Positions 16,521 to 25,604 of a stretch of 40,771 nucleotides of DNA are shown one piece after another. The stretch spans positions 1 through 40,771 of the forward strand of contig JACKPB010000016.1 in assembly GCA_024233875.1 (NCBI GenBank), read 5' to 3'. A program made the translations under genes and the position numbers. The DNA comes from Leptospiraceae bacterium. Lineage in GTDB: Bacteria > Spirochaetota > Leptospiria > Leptospirales > Leptospiraceae. The stretch's first letter is position 1; every line of letters begins with the position of its first letter. The notes beneath the pieces were generated by a model. That model worked only from the letters and a program-made list of their open reading frames with translations. It did no database searches and was not told the origin of the DNA.

Positions 16521-17327
16521 ACCAGTTTGAGCTTCCAATGAAAGAGAATGAATCACAACTTTACCATGGTCCCTGATACAATTTTTACGAACCATTTTCT
16601 TTATGTGATCCATTAGTAAATTAGAGAACTCTAAACTCTGTTCGGTAAAAATCACCCGATCACCGAATTCTACAGAACAGAACTAAGGCTTCTTTCAAAT
16701 GGGAATAGTTCAATTAAGAGAGCCGGTGATTTAGGGGTAGATCACCCCTGAAGAATTCATTTAAAGCTCATAATCACTCTAATCAAAGGCTTGAATTGGT
16801 TCTATTCTAAGTCTTTGAGAAGCACTAAAACTCCCGCAGAAAATAGAAAACCTGAATCTATGATAAACGATTCCGGAAGCATCCTAAGAAATCCAATGGA
16901 TTGAATCCTCAGGATACCGGTAAGAAGTTCTTCTCTCAATTGCCGTAATACTACAATGAAAACTGAAACTCTTTTCGAATCCATCCTTGGATGGGGTTAA
17001 ATTTTCAGTTACTTTCCAACTGATTATATAGCCTATCTGTTTTTTTGAATCACATACTGGGGATTGGAAAACTTCTAAGTTGGGAAGATCGAATTCGAGA
17101 AGAATTTGAAAAATTTATCGGAGATCTTAATTTCTCTTTCGGTCAAATCTAGTTTCTAAAAGCCGTTCGGTCTGCTGTATTGAATCATACAAGAATACAA
17201 AAGGAAGATTTGAACAATCCACTTATTTTCCAGACCAGAGAGAGTAGAAATTCTTTTTACAACTAAAGTAAGAGATGTAATCAAAAAATTCGTATCCAAA
17301 TTTGAAGATGCCGCAAAGGAACCCTTC
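16521..17327. other. Mosaic of short gene scraps, no intact gene
   Basis: No complete gene is supported. On the minus strand 16530-16690 reads as one open piece (VEFGDRVIFTEQSLEFSNLL, then HGKVVIHSLSLEAQTG) that runs into repeat copy B. It looks like protein but I cannot assign it. On the plus strand 17050-17156 has a short frame ending in WEDRIREEFEKFIGDLNFSF. From about 17235 the frame that leads into the HsdM-like scrap is open (TTKVRDVIKKFVSKFEDAAKE). The pattern suggests repeated deletion or rearrangement. Confidence 0.4.
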
Positions 17328-17846
17328 TTGTTATCTCCCAATTTAAAAAGCAAAATTGACTTACTCCGGAACAAATTCTGGACTGCCGGAATTACTAATC
17401 CGTTAGGAGTCATTGAACAAATTACCGATCTTTTAGCACTGGCTCTTCGGGAACAGACTGTTGCTAAAGAAAATACAACCGGGCTGACTTCTACTTCTCC
17501 CAATGCAACAGCTACTTCAAACTACTTCACTCTTGCAATAACCAACAATTCCGGAAGTTCCGAGAACTGGTTTCTTTTCAGTGACACAACATGCACCTCA
17601 CAAATTCATTCCTTCGGTTCGGTGGCAACTTCCAGCACCACAGTCTATTCCAAGTTCTATACTTCGGGCACCTATTATTTCAAAATCGGTGACTACTGCC
17701 AGTCTACAGGGAAAGATTTTTATATTGGTGCCAATTATCTCTGCACCAGTGAACCTTCACAGTGGGGTTGTGAAACTGTGACTGCAACATCATCTTCCAT
17801 TCGTGAATCATTAATAGAAAAACCTAACAAAATTGAAATCAATTGA
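17328..17846 (+). pseudogene. HsdM N-terminal scrap fused to an exported-protein tail
   Basis: The first ~44 codons (LKSKIDLLRNKFWTAGITNP then LGVIEQITDLLALALREQ) resemble the N-terminus of one class of type I methyltransferase HsdM, where the motif reads LKxKxDxLWxxFWSGGIxNPLxVIEQITYLL. From about residue 48 the frame changes character to a Thr/Ser-rich, Cys-containing sequence (TSTSPNATATSNYFTLAITN, WFLFSDTTCTSQIH, YYFKIGDYCQSTGKDFYIG, YLCTSEPSQWGCE) typical of an extracellular protein without its signal peptide. The join has no start signal, so this is probably a chimaera of two broken genes. It ends 10 nt before the next lipoprotein gene. Confidence 0.55.
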
Positions 17847-17856
17847 GGACACAACC

Positions 17857-20082
17857 ATGAAAAAAGTATCCATCCTAGCTTTTCTCTTATTCCTGTCGCA
17901 GTGCAATCCCACTACCGATTCTTCCGATGAGTTAAAAACAAATCTCCTTTTCTTCCTCAACAAGGTAAGCCATGCGACGGTATCGGGGAAGGCGATGAAA
18001 GGTAGAATCAGTAATGGTAAGGTCAATGTCTATCCTACATCTGTAACGGGAACCTGTGATACCTCATCCTCTCTCGGGACGACTACTACAGATCTCGAAG
18101 GAAATTACGAAGTCAACTTTACCAAGACAGGATACCCTGTCTGCGTGATCGTGACACCGGGAACCGATTCGAAGATGTATGACGAGGCGCAAAAAAAAGA
18201 TCTCAACTGGACGGGTTCTGCTTCCATGACCATCATCGTCAATGAACCGAAGACCGCTCGCAAGGGAGTGAATGGAACACCTTTTGCCAGATTCGCCGCT
18301 TCCAGATTTCAGGAAATTGCCAAATCCAATTCGGGACGTTCGGCTATCGCCGACCAGCTCACCTATGCAAACAAGACAACCGTGGTTCAATTCGGTCTCA
18401 ACAGATCTTTTATACGAAAGCCGGAACTTATGCATGATAAACTCACAAAGATCGATATGAACACCATCCCCGACGTCTTCTCCGAAGAGATCAATCTCGA
18501 TGACCAAAATAATGAGACCACTTCGTATATGACTGCGTTTTTGGGAGGGATGTCGGAGAAGGCAAAGGAATACAAAGGGTCTTCGGAGGGTTCTGCGGAT
18601 TACATAGAAGCAATGCTGACGGCAATATCCAAAGATCTAGCAGATGGGAAGGCAGATGGGAAGGATAGTTCGGGCTCAACTGTTAGCATTATCGTAGGAG
18701 GAGAAACCAAGCCACCCCCTACGATTACTGAGATCAAAACCGCTGTATTGCAATATGCCGCTTCCAATCCCAATCTGGGGATTTCCACCACTGACATACA
18801 GAATACTACCGTAGTGGATGCTCCGGTTTTCGAACAGGCTCCCCCTACGTCTACAGCAAGCACTACAACGGGGACCACTACTGCAACCTTCACCATCGGT
18901 GGAACTATTACAGGGCTAACATCGACAGGTCTGGCCCTCCAGAACAATTCGGGTGACAACCAAACTGTAGCTAGCGGAACGACCAGCTTCACTTTTGCCA
19001 CAGCTCTGGCTTCCGGAACTACATACTCCGTGACTGTATCAACGCAACCATCGGGTCAGATCTGTACAGTCACAAACGGAAGCGGAATAGCCACGGCAAA
19101 TGTAACGAATGTAAGTGTAAGTTGTGCGTCCATTAATTTAACAGGGGCTGTTACGACGATAGCGGGACAGGTAGGTGTTTCAGGATCCGCTGATGGAATA
19201 GGAACCGCTGCCACTTTCGCCGGCCCCCGGGGACCTGCAACGGATGGGACAAATTTGTACATATGTGATACTGTGAATCATACCATTCGAAAAATGGTAC
19301 TTTCTACAGGAGCCGTTACAACGATTGCGGGACAGGTAGGTGTTTCAGGAACTGCTAATGGAATAGGAACCGCTGCCACTTTTAATCAACCGATGAGTCT
19401 TGTGCTGGTTGGAACAAATTTGTTTATTGGCGATTCTAGCAATAAACAAATTCGTAAAATGGACCTTTCGACTAACGAAGTAACAACTTTTGCAACAAGT
19501 GTAGACTATCCTCATGGGATCACTTCTGATGGAATAAATATTTATGTAGCCACTGCTACCTCTACTAATCTGGTTTTAAAGATTCCTATCTCAACCGGTA
19601 CAGTTAGTACATTGGCAGGAAATGGTACATATGATACTATAGACAATGCTACAGGAACACTTGCCTCTTTTGCCGGTCCTCTAGGAATTGCAACAGATGG
19701 AACGAATTTATACGTATCCGAAAACAAACACACAATCCGAAAAGTCAATATAGCATCAGGAGCTGTAAGTACGATAGCGGGATTATCCGGTAATGCCGGA
19801 ACAAGCGATGGAACAGGAACCGCCGCACGATTCTATACTCCAGTATCGATAGTTTTGCATGGAACTAATCTTTACATTTCAGATTTTAATAATAATTCTA
19901 TTCGAAAACTTGATGTTTCTACACTGGAAGTGAGTACTCTAGCCGGGTTAAGTGGAACCTCAGGAAGCAGCGATGGAACAGGAACCGCTGCGAGATTCTA
20001 TTATCCCTTTGGGATCACAACTGATGGGACATACCTCTATGTAGCGGATCAGTTTAATTTAATTGTCCGAAGAATTCAATAA
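17857..20082 (+). CDS. NHL-repeat (beta-propeller) lipoprotein
   Basis: 741 aa. The start at 17857 is chosen because it follows TGAGGA and opens directly with a lipoprotein signal, MKKVSILAFLLFLSQCNP (lipobox LSQC, Cys18). A CarboxypepD_reg-like segment begins VSGKAMKGRISNGKVNVYP. A mixed helical part follows, then a Thr/Ser linker and a beta-sandwich unit ending CTVTNGSGIATANVTNVSVSC. From about residue 430 there are six NHL-type repeats of ~50-56 aa, each with a G-A-V-T-T-I-A-G start and (D)GTxLYIxDxxNxxIRK core. It should be an envelope-anchored propeller, probably binding a protein or glycan. This arrangement is common in Leptospira-type genomes. Ligand unknown. Confidence 0.85.
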   Translation: MKKVSILAFLLFLSQCNPTTDSSDELKTNLLFFLNKVSHATVSGKAMKGRISNGKVNVYPTSVTGTCDTSSSLGTTTTDLEGNYEVNFTKTGYPVCVIVTPGTDSKMYDEAQKKDLNWTGSASMTIIVNEPKTARKGVNGTPFARFAASRFQEIAKSNSGRSAIADQLTYANKTTVVQFGLNRSFIRKPELMHDKLTKIDMNTIPDVFSEEINLDDQNNETTSYMTAFLGGMSEKAKEYKGSSEGSADYIEAMLTAISKDLADGKADGKDSSGSTVSIIVGGETKPPPTITEIKTAVLQYAASNPNLGISTTDIQNTTVVDAPVFEQAPPTSTASTTTGTTTATFTIGGTITGLTSTGLALQNNSGDNQTVASGTTSFTFATALASGTTYSVTVSTQPSGQICTVTNGSGIATANVTNVSVSCASINLTGAVTTIAGQVGVSGSADGIGTAATFAGPRGPATDGTNLYICDTVNHTIRKMVLSTGAVTTIAGQVGVSGTANGIGTAATFNQPMSLVLVGTNLFIGDSSNKQIRKMDLSTNEVTTFATSVDYPHGITSDGINIYVATATSTNLVLKIPISTGTVSTLAGNGTYDTIDNATGTLASFAGPLGIATDGTNLYVSENKHTIRKVNIASGAVSTIAGLSGNAGTSDGTGTAARFYTPVSIVLHGTNLYISDFNNNSIRKLDVSTLEVSTLAGLSGTSGSSDGTGTAARFYYPFGITTDGTYLYVADQFNLIVRRIQ

Positions 20083-20096
20083 CTTAATAGATTAAT

Positions 20097-20136
20097 AGGA
20101 AAAGAGCAAAGGATCAATCCATTGAGCTCTTTTCCT
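20097..20136 (+). terminator. Intrinsic-terminator-like stem-loop
   Basis: AGGAAAAGAGC (20097-20107) pairs perfectly with GCTCTTTTCCT (20126-20136), with a small GGAT/ATCC inner pairing, 15 nt after the NHL lipoprotein stop. Confidence 0.55.
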
Positions 20137-20647
20137 GTGTTCTAAATTCGAATCATCTCTGTAGTACAGTATTTTTCCTGTCATCACTCCGGCATTTCTG
20201 AATTTTACTATACTCTTCTATCTATTCTCGTTTTTTAGGAGAGCATGTCCGGGGCCCTACTCTGAAAAATCTCTTTGCATCAACAAATCCCTTAAAAGGT
20301 ATCAACAAAATCGTAAGCGCCAAATCTTTCTTCCAATTACCCAAATCTTTTTTAGCTAAGCTATCCATTAAAGGAGGAGATTGTAAAAATCAGACAGAGA
20401 GAATCCAAGCCACTCATGGATCATCTTTACAGTCAAATTCTTGAGAAATCGAAGCATCAGTTCTCCTTTCTGAATGGATGAGTTCGGGTAGCTCTTCCTG
20501 ACTGAAATAGCATCTTCATGAACCCCGATATTATTTTTGAGTTCCACGGAAGATATTAGGAATGACAATCTTCTCTGAAATGATTATTTACTTGACCCAA
20601 TCAAAATTCTAGAAATTTCTTGAATCAGAGAGGTCTTTTATTTTTTA
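20137..20647. other. Gene-poor spacer, possible scrap on minus strand
   Basis: No recognisable gene. A minus-strand frame at 20368-20568 (ending LTVKMIHEWLGFSLSDFYNLLL) has no family resemblance that I can name and is best treated as doubtful. A TTGACC at 20592-20597 lies upstream of the lipoprotein gene at 20648 and may belong to its promoter, but no clear -10 is seen. Confidence 0.35.
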
Positions 20648-21829
20648 ATGAAATATTATTTTATCTTTCTAATTATTCTACAATTGACTTTATTCGGCTG
20701 TGATTTTTCCGGAGGGAAAGCATCTAATCCAGGCTCATCGAAATCAGAAGAAGGTTCGGGAACACCTGTTGCGGATATCCCTAAGAGCGGATTGAATTTT
20801 CGGATGATCAAAGAAGCTGTACAAGATTTTTTTTCCTCAAAAGACACCCATCCAAAACAACAGGGAACTACCAACTCCCCCGGTGATTCAAAAGTTGACT
20901 CTGGATCTGATCTAAGAAAGGGATCGAAAGGAAAGTCCTCAGATTCCGAGCAGGAGATGGAATCCAATGAGACCGATACCGAAACTCCTTCCCTTTCTGA
21001 CCTTCAGATGGTTCCTGAATTTCCCTCCCAATCTTCTTCCGATTCTCCTTCTGATGATGATTCGAATCCCGATGAACGCAAACCCAGAAACAGACACAAA
21101 CCCAATCCATCGTCGGAATCATTCTTCCAACAGGGCGAATCAGCAAGAAAATCAGGAAAATGCAAACAGGCTATTGAATACTATGAAAAAGCGATCGAAT
21201 CGGACAGACTTTTTGTGGAACCAGTAGAGGGAATCTCCCAATGCTACTTAGATATCAAACAATATAAGAATTCAAAAATATATAGGGAAATGTCAGATCT
21301 TTTGCTATCCATCCATCTAGCTGAAAGTGCCTTAGATATGAATCCACCTCTATTCCTCAAGGAATGGAAGAAAAGATCTGCTTATGAAAAGATGACAAAG
21401 ACGGATAAAATGAAATTTGATAAGAAATACAATCTTCTCTCAGATCATCCTATCTTATTTGATTTGAGTATTTTGAATGGATGGGCATCGTATGCAAAGG
21501 AAAACGGGGCAAGGTATTCGGAAACCCAAAAAGTTTTCTTTCAAAAAAGCGAAAAGTGGTTTTATGAAAAAGCGGCAAATAGATCCAGAAAGGCGTATTC
21601 AGAACTTCCTAAAAAGATTTCTACGGAAAGCGGGGATTTTTTGTACTATCAATCTATTTTCCTTCTCTGGGAAATAAAAAATAGCTTTTGGGGAGAGAAA
21701 TTCCAAAAAGTGAAGGAATTATCCGAATCCTATCAGAAAAAATTTCCGGAAAGGTATTCTGAAGAAGAGATAGATTATTGGTACTACCAACCCTCGCTGG
21801 AAAAATTGGGGATACGATCCGGAAACTGA
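20648..21829 (+). CDS. TPR-containing lipoprotein, first gene of the channel operon
   Basis: 393 aa. The signal MKYYFIFLIILQLTLFGC has lipobox LFGC (Cys18). Residues ~20-155 are low-complexity, rich in Ser, Pro, Asp and Lys, and look like a flexible tether. From ~158 a TPR-like helical repeat (FFQQGESARKSGKCKQAIEY then YEKAIE) begins, followed by a helical C-terminal domain. It likely sits in the outer membrane or the periplasmic face and spans the periplasm. It lies 60 nt before the MotA/ExbB-like gene in the same direction, so it is probably a partner of the channel. No specific family is recognised. Confidence 0.75.
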   Translation: MKYYFIFLIILQLTLFGCDFSGGKASNPGSSKSEEGSGTPVADIPKSGLNFRMIKEAVQDFFSSKDTHPKQQGTTNSPGDSKVDSGSDLRKGSKGKSSDSEQEMESNETDTETPSLSDLQMVPEFPSQSSSDSPSDDDSNPDERKPRNRHKPNPSSESFFQQGESARKSGKCKQAIEYYEKAIESDRLFVEPVEGISQCYLDIKQYKNSKIYREMSDLLLSIHLAESALDMNPPLFLKEWKKRSAYEKMTKTDKMKFDKKYNLLSDHPILFDLSILNGWASYAKENGARYSETQKVFFQKSEKWFYEKAANRSRKAYSELPKKISTESGDFLYYQSIFLLWEIKNSFWGEKFQKVKELSESYQKKFPERYSEEEIDYWYYQPSLEKLGIRSGN

Positions 21830-21889
21830 AGAGATATCATCCTTTGAGAAATGGGATCGAAAAGATTAGAAAATGAATGAGGCAATCGT

Positions 21890-22825
21890 ATGAAAAATAT
21901 AAATAACCCATTAACGATATGGGCTATGTGGGTGATAGTTCTTCTGGGTATATTTCTTATATTTATGAAATCCTTTTTTATCAAAGGATTGGAAACGGAT
22001 GAAAGCGGAATTAGTTTGGTGATCATCCTATTTTTCTTTATAGGTATCATTGCCTCTTATATAGATGCCCGAAAACTCTATGAAGATGAAAAACATTTGA
22101 TTCTTCTGGAATCAGAGGGTATCCAATCCATTTCTTCCATTTCCGGAAGAATTCCCGATCTGATCAAAAGAATCAGGGCCGCTCACTCTAAGAATCACAC
22201 CGTTGAGGTTGGTACTGTCATTGACTCCTTTGATACTTACCACGGTTCTAGTATTCGAACTCTTTCTGTTATCTCTACAATTTTAGTTACCTTTGGATTG
22301 ATCGGAACTATGATTGGTCTTATATCTTCCATTTCGGGGCTCAATGATCTGGTCAATTCAATAGGAGCCTCTCAGACGGATCTAATGAAAGGGATGCAAA
22401 CTACAATCAATGGAATGGGGGTAGCATTTTATACTACTTTTTTTGGAGCGTTTTTTGGTGGTATCCTATTGAGAATGCTTTCCTCTTCCCTTTTGAGTTC
22501 CCTTTCGAAAATCAGTGCCGGTCTTCAAAACTATATTGCCTTAGAACTATACCCTGCCACACTACCGGATCATGTTGCCCTTCTAAAAACCGAAGTTGAA
22601 CAATTGTCTAAAACCTGGAAAGAAATGAGTGAATTGATAAAAGCTTCAACAATTACAGTCAATGAAAATCTATCTGTTTTCAATCTCAGTCTCAAATCTG
22701 CTGACATTCAGGTCCAACAATTTACCCAGAGAGTCCTTCAGGGAAATATCGATGTAATGAAAACTGGACTAGAACAACAATCAGAAAAGAAATCTAAATC
22801 CAAGCAGGAAGGAGAGAATTCTTGA
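21890..22825 (+). CDS. MotA/TolQ/ExbB-family proton-channel protein
   Basis: 311 aa with four predicted membrane helices: about 9-30, 41-58, 124-148 (LIGTMIGLISSISGL) and 171-198 (GMGVAFYTTFFGAFFGGIL). The last two carry the family's pore-lining pattern. A cytoplasmic segment lies between helices 2 and 3, and a ~110-aa mostly helical tail follows helix 4. Such proteins form the pentameric ring of ion-driven motors in the inner membrane. The next gene overlaps by TTGA and supplies the single-helix partner. The tail is much shorter than in the Zorya defence protein ZorA. What the motor drives is unknown. Confidence 0.82.
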   Translation: MKNINNPLTIWAMWVIVLLGIFLIFMKSFFIKGLETDESGISLVIILFFFIGIIASYIDARKLYEDEKHLILLESEGIQSISSISGRIPDLIKRIRAAHSKNHTVEVGTVIDSFDTYHGSSIRTLSVISTILVTFGLIGTMIGLISSISGLNDLVNSIGASQTDLMKGMQTTINGMGVAFYTTFFGAFFGGILLRMLSSSLLSSLSKISAGLQNYIALELYPATLPDHVALLKTEVEQLSKTWKEMSELIKASTITVNENLSVFNLSLKSADIQVQQFTQRVLQGNIDVMKTGLEQQSEKKSKSKQEGENS

Positions 22826-24021
22826 GCCTTTCAAAACGTCGCATGGAATTTGATTCTTCCTATGAATCCTTTTCCGATCTTATGCTCGGGGTAACTGTAC
22901 TCTTAATCGCACTCGTTGCTGTTCTTACGATTAATGTTTCTGTTAAATCAGATAACTCCATTAAAAATTTGATATACAACAATCGTTTTACCGGTGGGGT
23001 GGAACGCCCTAAGGTCTATCTCTCTGCATATTCTTATTCCTATCAGGGGATGTCCGATGAGGAAACTTCAAGACAGAAGATCCTGTACGGTGATTCACCC
23101 CTTGTGATAGTCATGCTTGAGAGTCCATCCCATGCTAAGACCTATACCCGATTGGATGAAAAGGGGCAGACGGTGACCGATACGAAAGGTTCGAGTTTTG
23201 ATGGAAAATCTGCTCTAGATTTAGAGGATTTTTATCATCTGATAGGTGGGATAGAACCGGGAGAATTTTTGGTTGGAGAGGAAAAAAATATGCTTCTCAA
23301 CGTTTTTTTTGGAAGCAAGAATGTACTCCTCTCCAGAATCAACCGGGAACTATCTTTGGATTTGAATTTGACTGAAACAGTAGTCAATACTTCTCTTCCC
23401 CTGTTCAATCGGGAAAATCAAAAAATCCATTCCTTTGGAAAATACAAGGAGAGCAATCTCTATATCTTCATAGAATCTGAGATCACACCTCAGGGACAGA
23501 AGAGGGTTTGGATAGGGGATACATATTTTGTAATACCCGATAAATTATCCGGTGGGGAACTGGACTTTCTGGTTGGGTTTTCATCTCCCAATACCCAAAT
23601 TGTATACCTGGGTGAGTATTCAAAAGAATCTCCGAAAAAGAATAAAAGAATCCAATTTTTTCAAACGAATGGTTTTGAATCCGCGGCTTCCGATTATGAA
23701 AGGTATCATTTTTCTTCCTGGGATTCTGTCCATGAAAGGATTTACCAAGAAATTCCCAAAAATCTCTCCAAAGAGGACACAAAGGCTGAGATTCGAAAAG
23801 CGGTCTCCCTTGTAAATCTATCCAGTGCGGCTCTGAACAAAATTCCTCTCACAGATGAAATTCTTCCCCCTCTCTTAAAGCACCGCAAGGCATGGCTTGC
23901 TTACGGGACCCATTTCTCCCAAACCGATCAAGAGGTTCCCGGATGGATAGTTCAGGAATTTTTGAATCCATTGGGTTACAACAAACGAATTCCCAGACAG
24001 GAAGAGACTTCAAAAGAATGA
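22822..24021 (+). CDS. MotB/ExbD-like stator protein with large periplasmic domain
   Basis: 399 aa. A short cytoplasmic N-terminus leads to one membrane helix at about residues 20-40 (DLMLGVTVLLIALVAVL). D19 at its start matches the ion-carrying Asp of MotB/ExbD/TolR proteins. The ~350-residue periplasmic part has no OmpA-like peptidoglycan-binding motif that I can see, and is unlike MotB or ZorB. TTG at 22822 is the likely start, with AGGAAGGAGAG just upstream and TTGA overlap with the channel gene; ATG at 22843 is an alternative. Its stop overlaps the next gene as ATGA. It is therefore a channel partner with an unrecognised outer domain. Confidence 0.72.
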   Translation: MSLSKRRMEFDSSYESFSDLMLGVTVLLIALVAVLTINVSVKSDNSIKNLIYNNRFTGGVERPKVYLSAYSYSYQGMSDEETSRQKILYGDSPLVIVMLESPSHAKTYTRLDEKGQTVTDTKGSSFDGKSALDLEDFYHLIGGIEPGEFLVGEEKNMLLNVFFGSKNVLLSRINRELSLDLNLTETVVNTSLPLFNRENQKIHSFGKYKESNLYIFIESEITPQGQKRVWIGDTYFVIPDKLSGGELDFLVGFSSPNTQIVYLGEYSKESPKKNKRIQFFQTNGFESAASDYERYHFSSWDSVHERIYQEIPKNLSKEDTKAEIRKAVSLVNLSSAALNKIPLTDEILPPLLKHRKAWLAYGTHFSQTDQEVPGWIVQEFLNPLGYNKRIPRQEETSKE

Positions 24022-25025
24022 TTTTACGAACGAAACTATTTCAACTCATTCCCGGGCTTAGCTTTCTCTCTATTCTTTTTATTTGTTATTCCTGCAAACC
24101 TGCAGAGGTTTCTCAATTTGATAAGAATCCAAGCTCCGGTCATCGATTTGATCTGAAGAAAGATTTTTCATTTACGGAGAAAAAGAAAGTTGAAATGATC
24201 CTTCTTTCCGAATCCCAACAGGGAAAGTATGAAACCAAACAAATATTTGAATACTCCACAAATAAAAAAATGATCCAATTCTCATCGAATGGTTCCTTTC
24301 AATTTGAAAGAGTTCCGGTTCGGTTTTTTGTTGAGCAGTTGACTCTTTCGGGTGAGAATCCACACCATGGAAATTTCCGATATGATTCCGCTATTTCTCC
24401 CGATACAGAAATTCCCCAGCATCTCTGGACCCAGGCCAAGGAAGTTGGAGAAAAGCTTATATTAGAAATTTCTTCTGATGGGAAATTGAAATCTCTAAAA
24501 GATAGCTCACAATTTAAGAAAAATATGATAGAGAAAGGTAAAATCTTATTCGGAGATGAAAACTTTAGCAATCCTATTTTTTTGAATCAGGTAGAAGACT
24601 ACTACACTGAATCCGCCATTGAAGGAAGAATTCTTTATGAATTGGAGGTTTTTGTATCCTCAACCGATTCAATCGGAAAAACATGGAAAACCGAAAATCA
24701 TGTTATGGGAAATATATCCCAACTATCCAAATACGAATATATATCGGATGAAAATGGTTTGGCTAAGGTAGAAATTGAAGTCATTCAGGGGCTGAAAAAA
24801 TCAATTAAAGAAAGTCGGGAGAATTCGGAGCACTCTCATTTTGGATACACGAAAGCAGAGGGTAAGACTCTAGGAACCGTTTGGGTAATCAAAGGAACAG
24901 GTTGGATTCACCACGGATCTATTTCACAGAACTTATCCTATGAAATGGAAATCAATGACCCAGCCACAGGAAAATTAGAAAAATATAAAACGAGTTACCG
25001 AAATAAAACCGATTACAGTTTCTAA
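24018..25025 (+). CDS. Lipoprotein, last gene of the channel operon
   Basis: 335 aa. ATG at 24018 overlaps the previous stop (ATGA) and opens MILRTKLFQLIPGLSFLSIL with lipobox CYSC near residue 23. The mature part is mainly beta, with KEVGEKLILEISSDGKLKSL near its middle, a pattern seen in some periplasmic DUF6263-like proteins, though assignment is weak. The frame extends 42 codons upstream inside the stator gene, but this start gives a clean signal peptide. The four genes 20648-25025 are thus lipoprotein, channel, stator, lipoprotein in one operon. Confidence 0.75.
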   Translation: MILRTKLFQLIPGLSFLSILFICYSCKPAEVSQFDKNPSSGHRFDLKKDFSFTEKKKVEMILLSESQQGKYETKQIFEYSTNKKMIQFSSNGSFQFERVPVRFFVEQLTLSGENPHHGNFRYDSAISPDTEIPQHLWTQAKEVGEKLILEISSDGKLKSLKDSSQFKKNMIEKGKILFGDENFSNPIFLNQVEDYYTESAIEGRILYELEVFVSSTDSIGKTWKTENHVMGNISQLSKYEYISDENGLAKVEIEVIQGLKKSIKESRENSEHSHFGYTKAEGKTLGTVWVIKGTGWIHHGSISQNLSYEMEINDPATGKLEKYKTSYRNKTDYSF

Positions 25026-25074
25026 GATCTTTTTCTAAAGAAATTAAGAATTAGGGGCAAGTTATTCAGTCACC

Positions 25075-25461
25075 ATGAAGACATTTCCCACAAGTCTGTA
25101 TTGCTATTTGACCAACGAATCGGGAACAGCGACTTCGAATGTTTCCAATATATCCATCACCTGTGGGACTGCAAAGGTGTATGCGGGAGGGTATTCAACC
25201 AATAGTAGTTCTGTTCTTATCCCTGGGTATTGGAAGAATGGTACTTGGACAGCACTTTCCCAGTTGGATTCGTCTAAAAGTGCTCTAGTAAAATGTATTT
25301 TTGTATCGGGAACCGATGTTTATGCAAGTGGTTATAGCACCAATTCCAGTAATGTTCAGGTGGCTGGTTATTGGAAGAATGGAACTTGGACATCTCTTTC
25401 ACAGATTGATACTTCAAAAAATTCTAGTGGAGAAGCAATTTTCGTTTCTTGTGGAAGGTGA
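25075..25461 (+). pseudogene. Remnant of a repeat lipoprotein
   Basis: 128 codons without signal peptide. The start (CYLTNESGTATSNVSNISITC) matches the beta-sandwich end of the NHL lipoprotein at 17857 (CTVTNGSGIATANVTNVSVSC). It is followed by two copies of a ~46-aa repeat, YASGYSTNSSNVQVAGYWKN then GTWTSLSQIDTSKNSSGEAI. The third copy breaks off after FVSCGR. It is the middle of a paralogous surface protein that has lost both ends. Confidence 0.6.
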
Positions 25462-25569
25462 GCGAATTGACTATGAGACGTTCAAATTCTTGGTCTACCA
25501 AGATAGGATTTCCAGATAGAAGACTATTTTTCCTCCAAAGATGGACGATCCCGTATCCCTACATTCCGA

Positions 25570-25598
25570 TTGACAAAACCTTTTGATTCTACCAGACT
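25570..25598 (+). promoter_or_regulatory. Promoter for AAA-ATPase-like copy 2, leaderless layout
   Basis: TTGACA (25570-25575), 17 nt, CAGACT (25593-25598), then six nt to the ATG at 25605. Spacing is identical to that before the gene at 15016, and again there is no Shine-Dalgarno. The -10 box is weak, so the call rests mainly on the shared layout. Confidence 0.45.
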
Positions 25599-25604
25599 TA
25601 ACCC

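Noticed and set aside
16802..16984. 60-codon minus-strand frame
   Set aside because: No ribosome-binding site or family resemblance; it lies in a mosaic of scraps.
20368..20568. 66-codon minus-strand frame as a transposase scrap
   Set aside because: No recognisable transposase motif; noted only as doubtful content of the spacer.
20648..25025. Zorya defence system (ZorA/ZorB)
   Set aside because: The channel protein lacks the long ZorA tail, the stator lacks the OmpA-like domain, and no helicase or effector gene follows; lipoproteins flank it instead.
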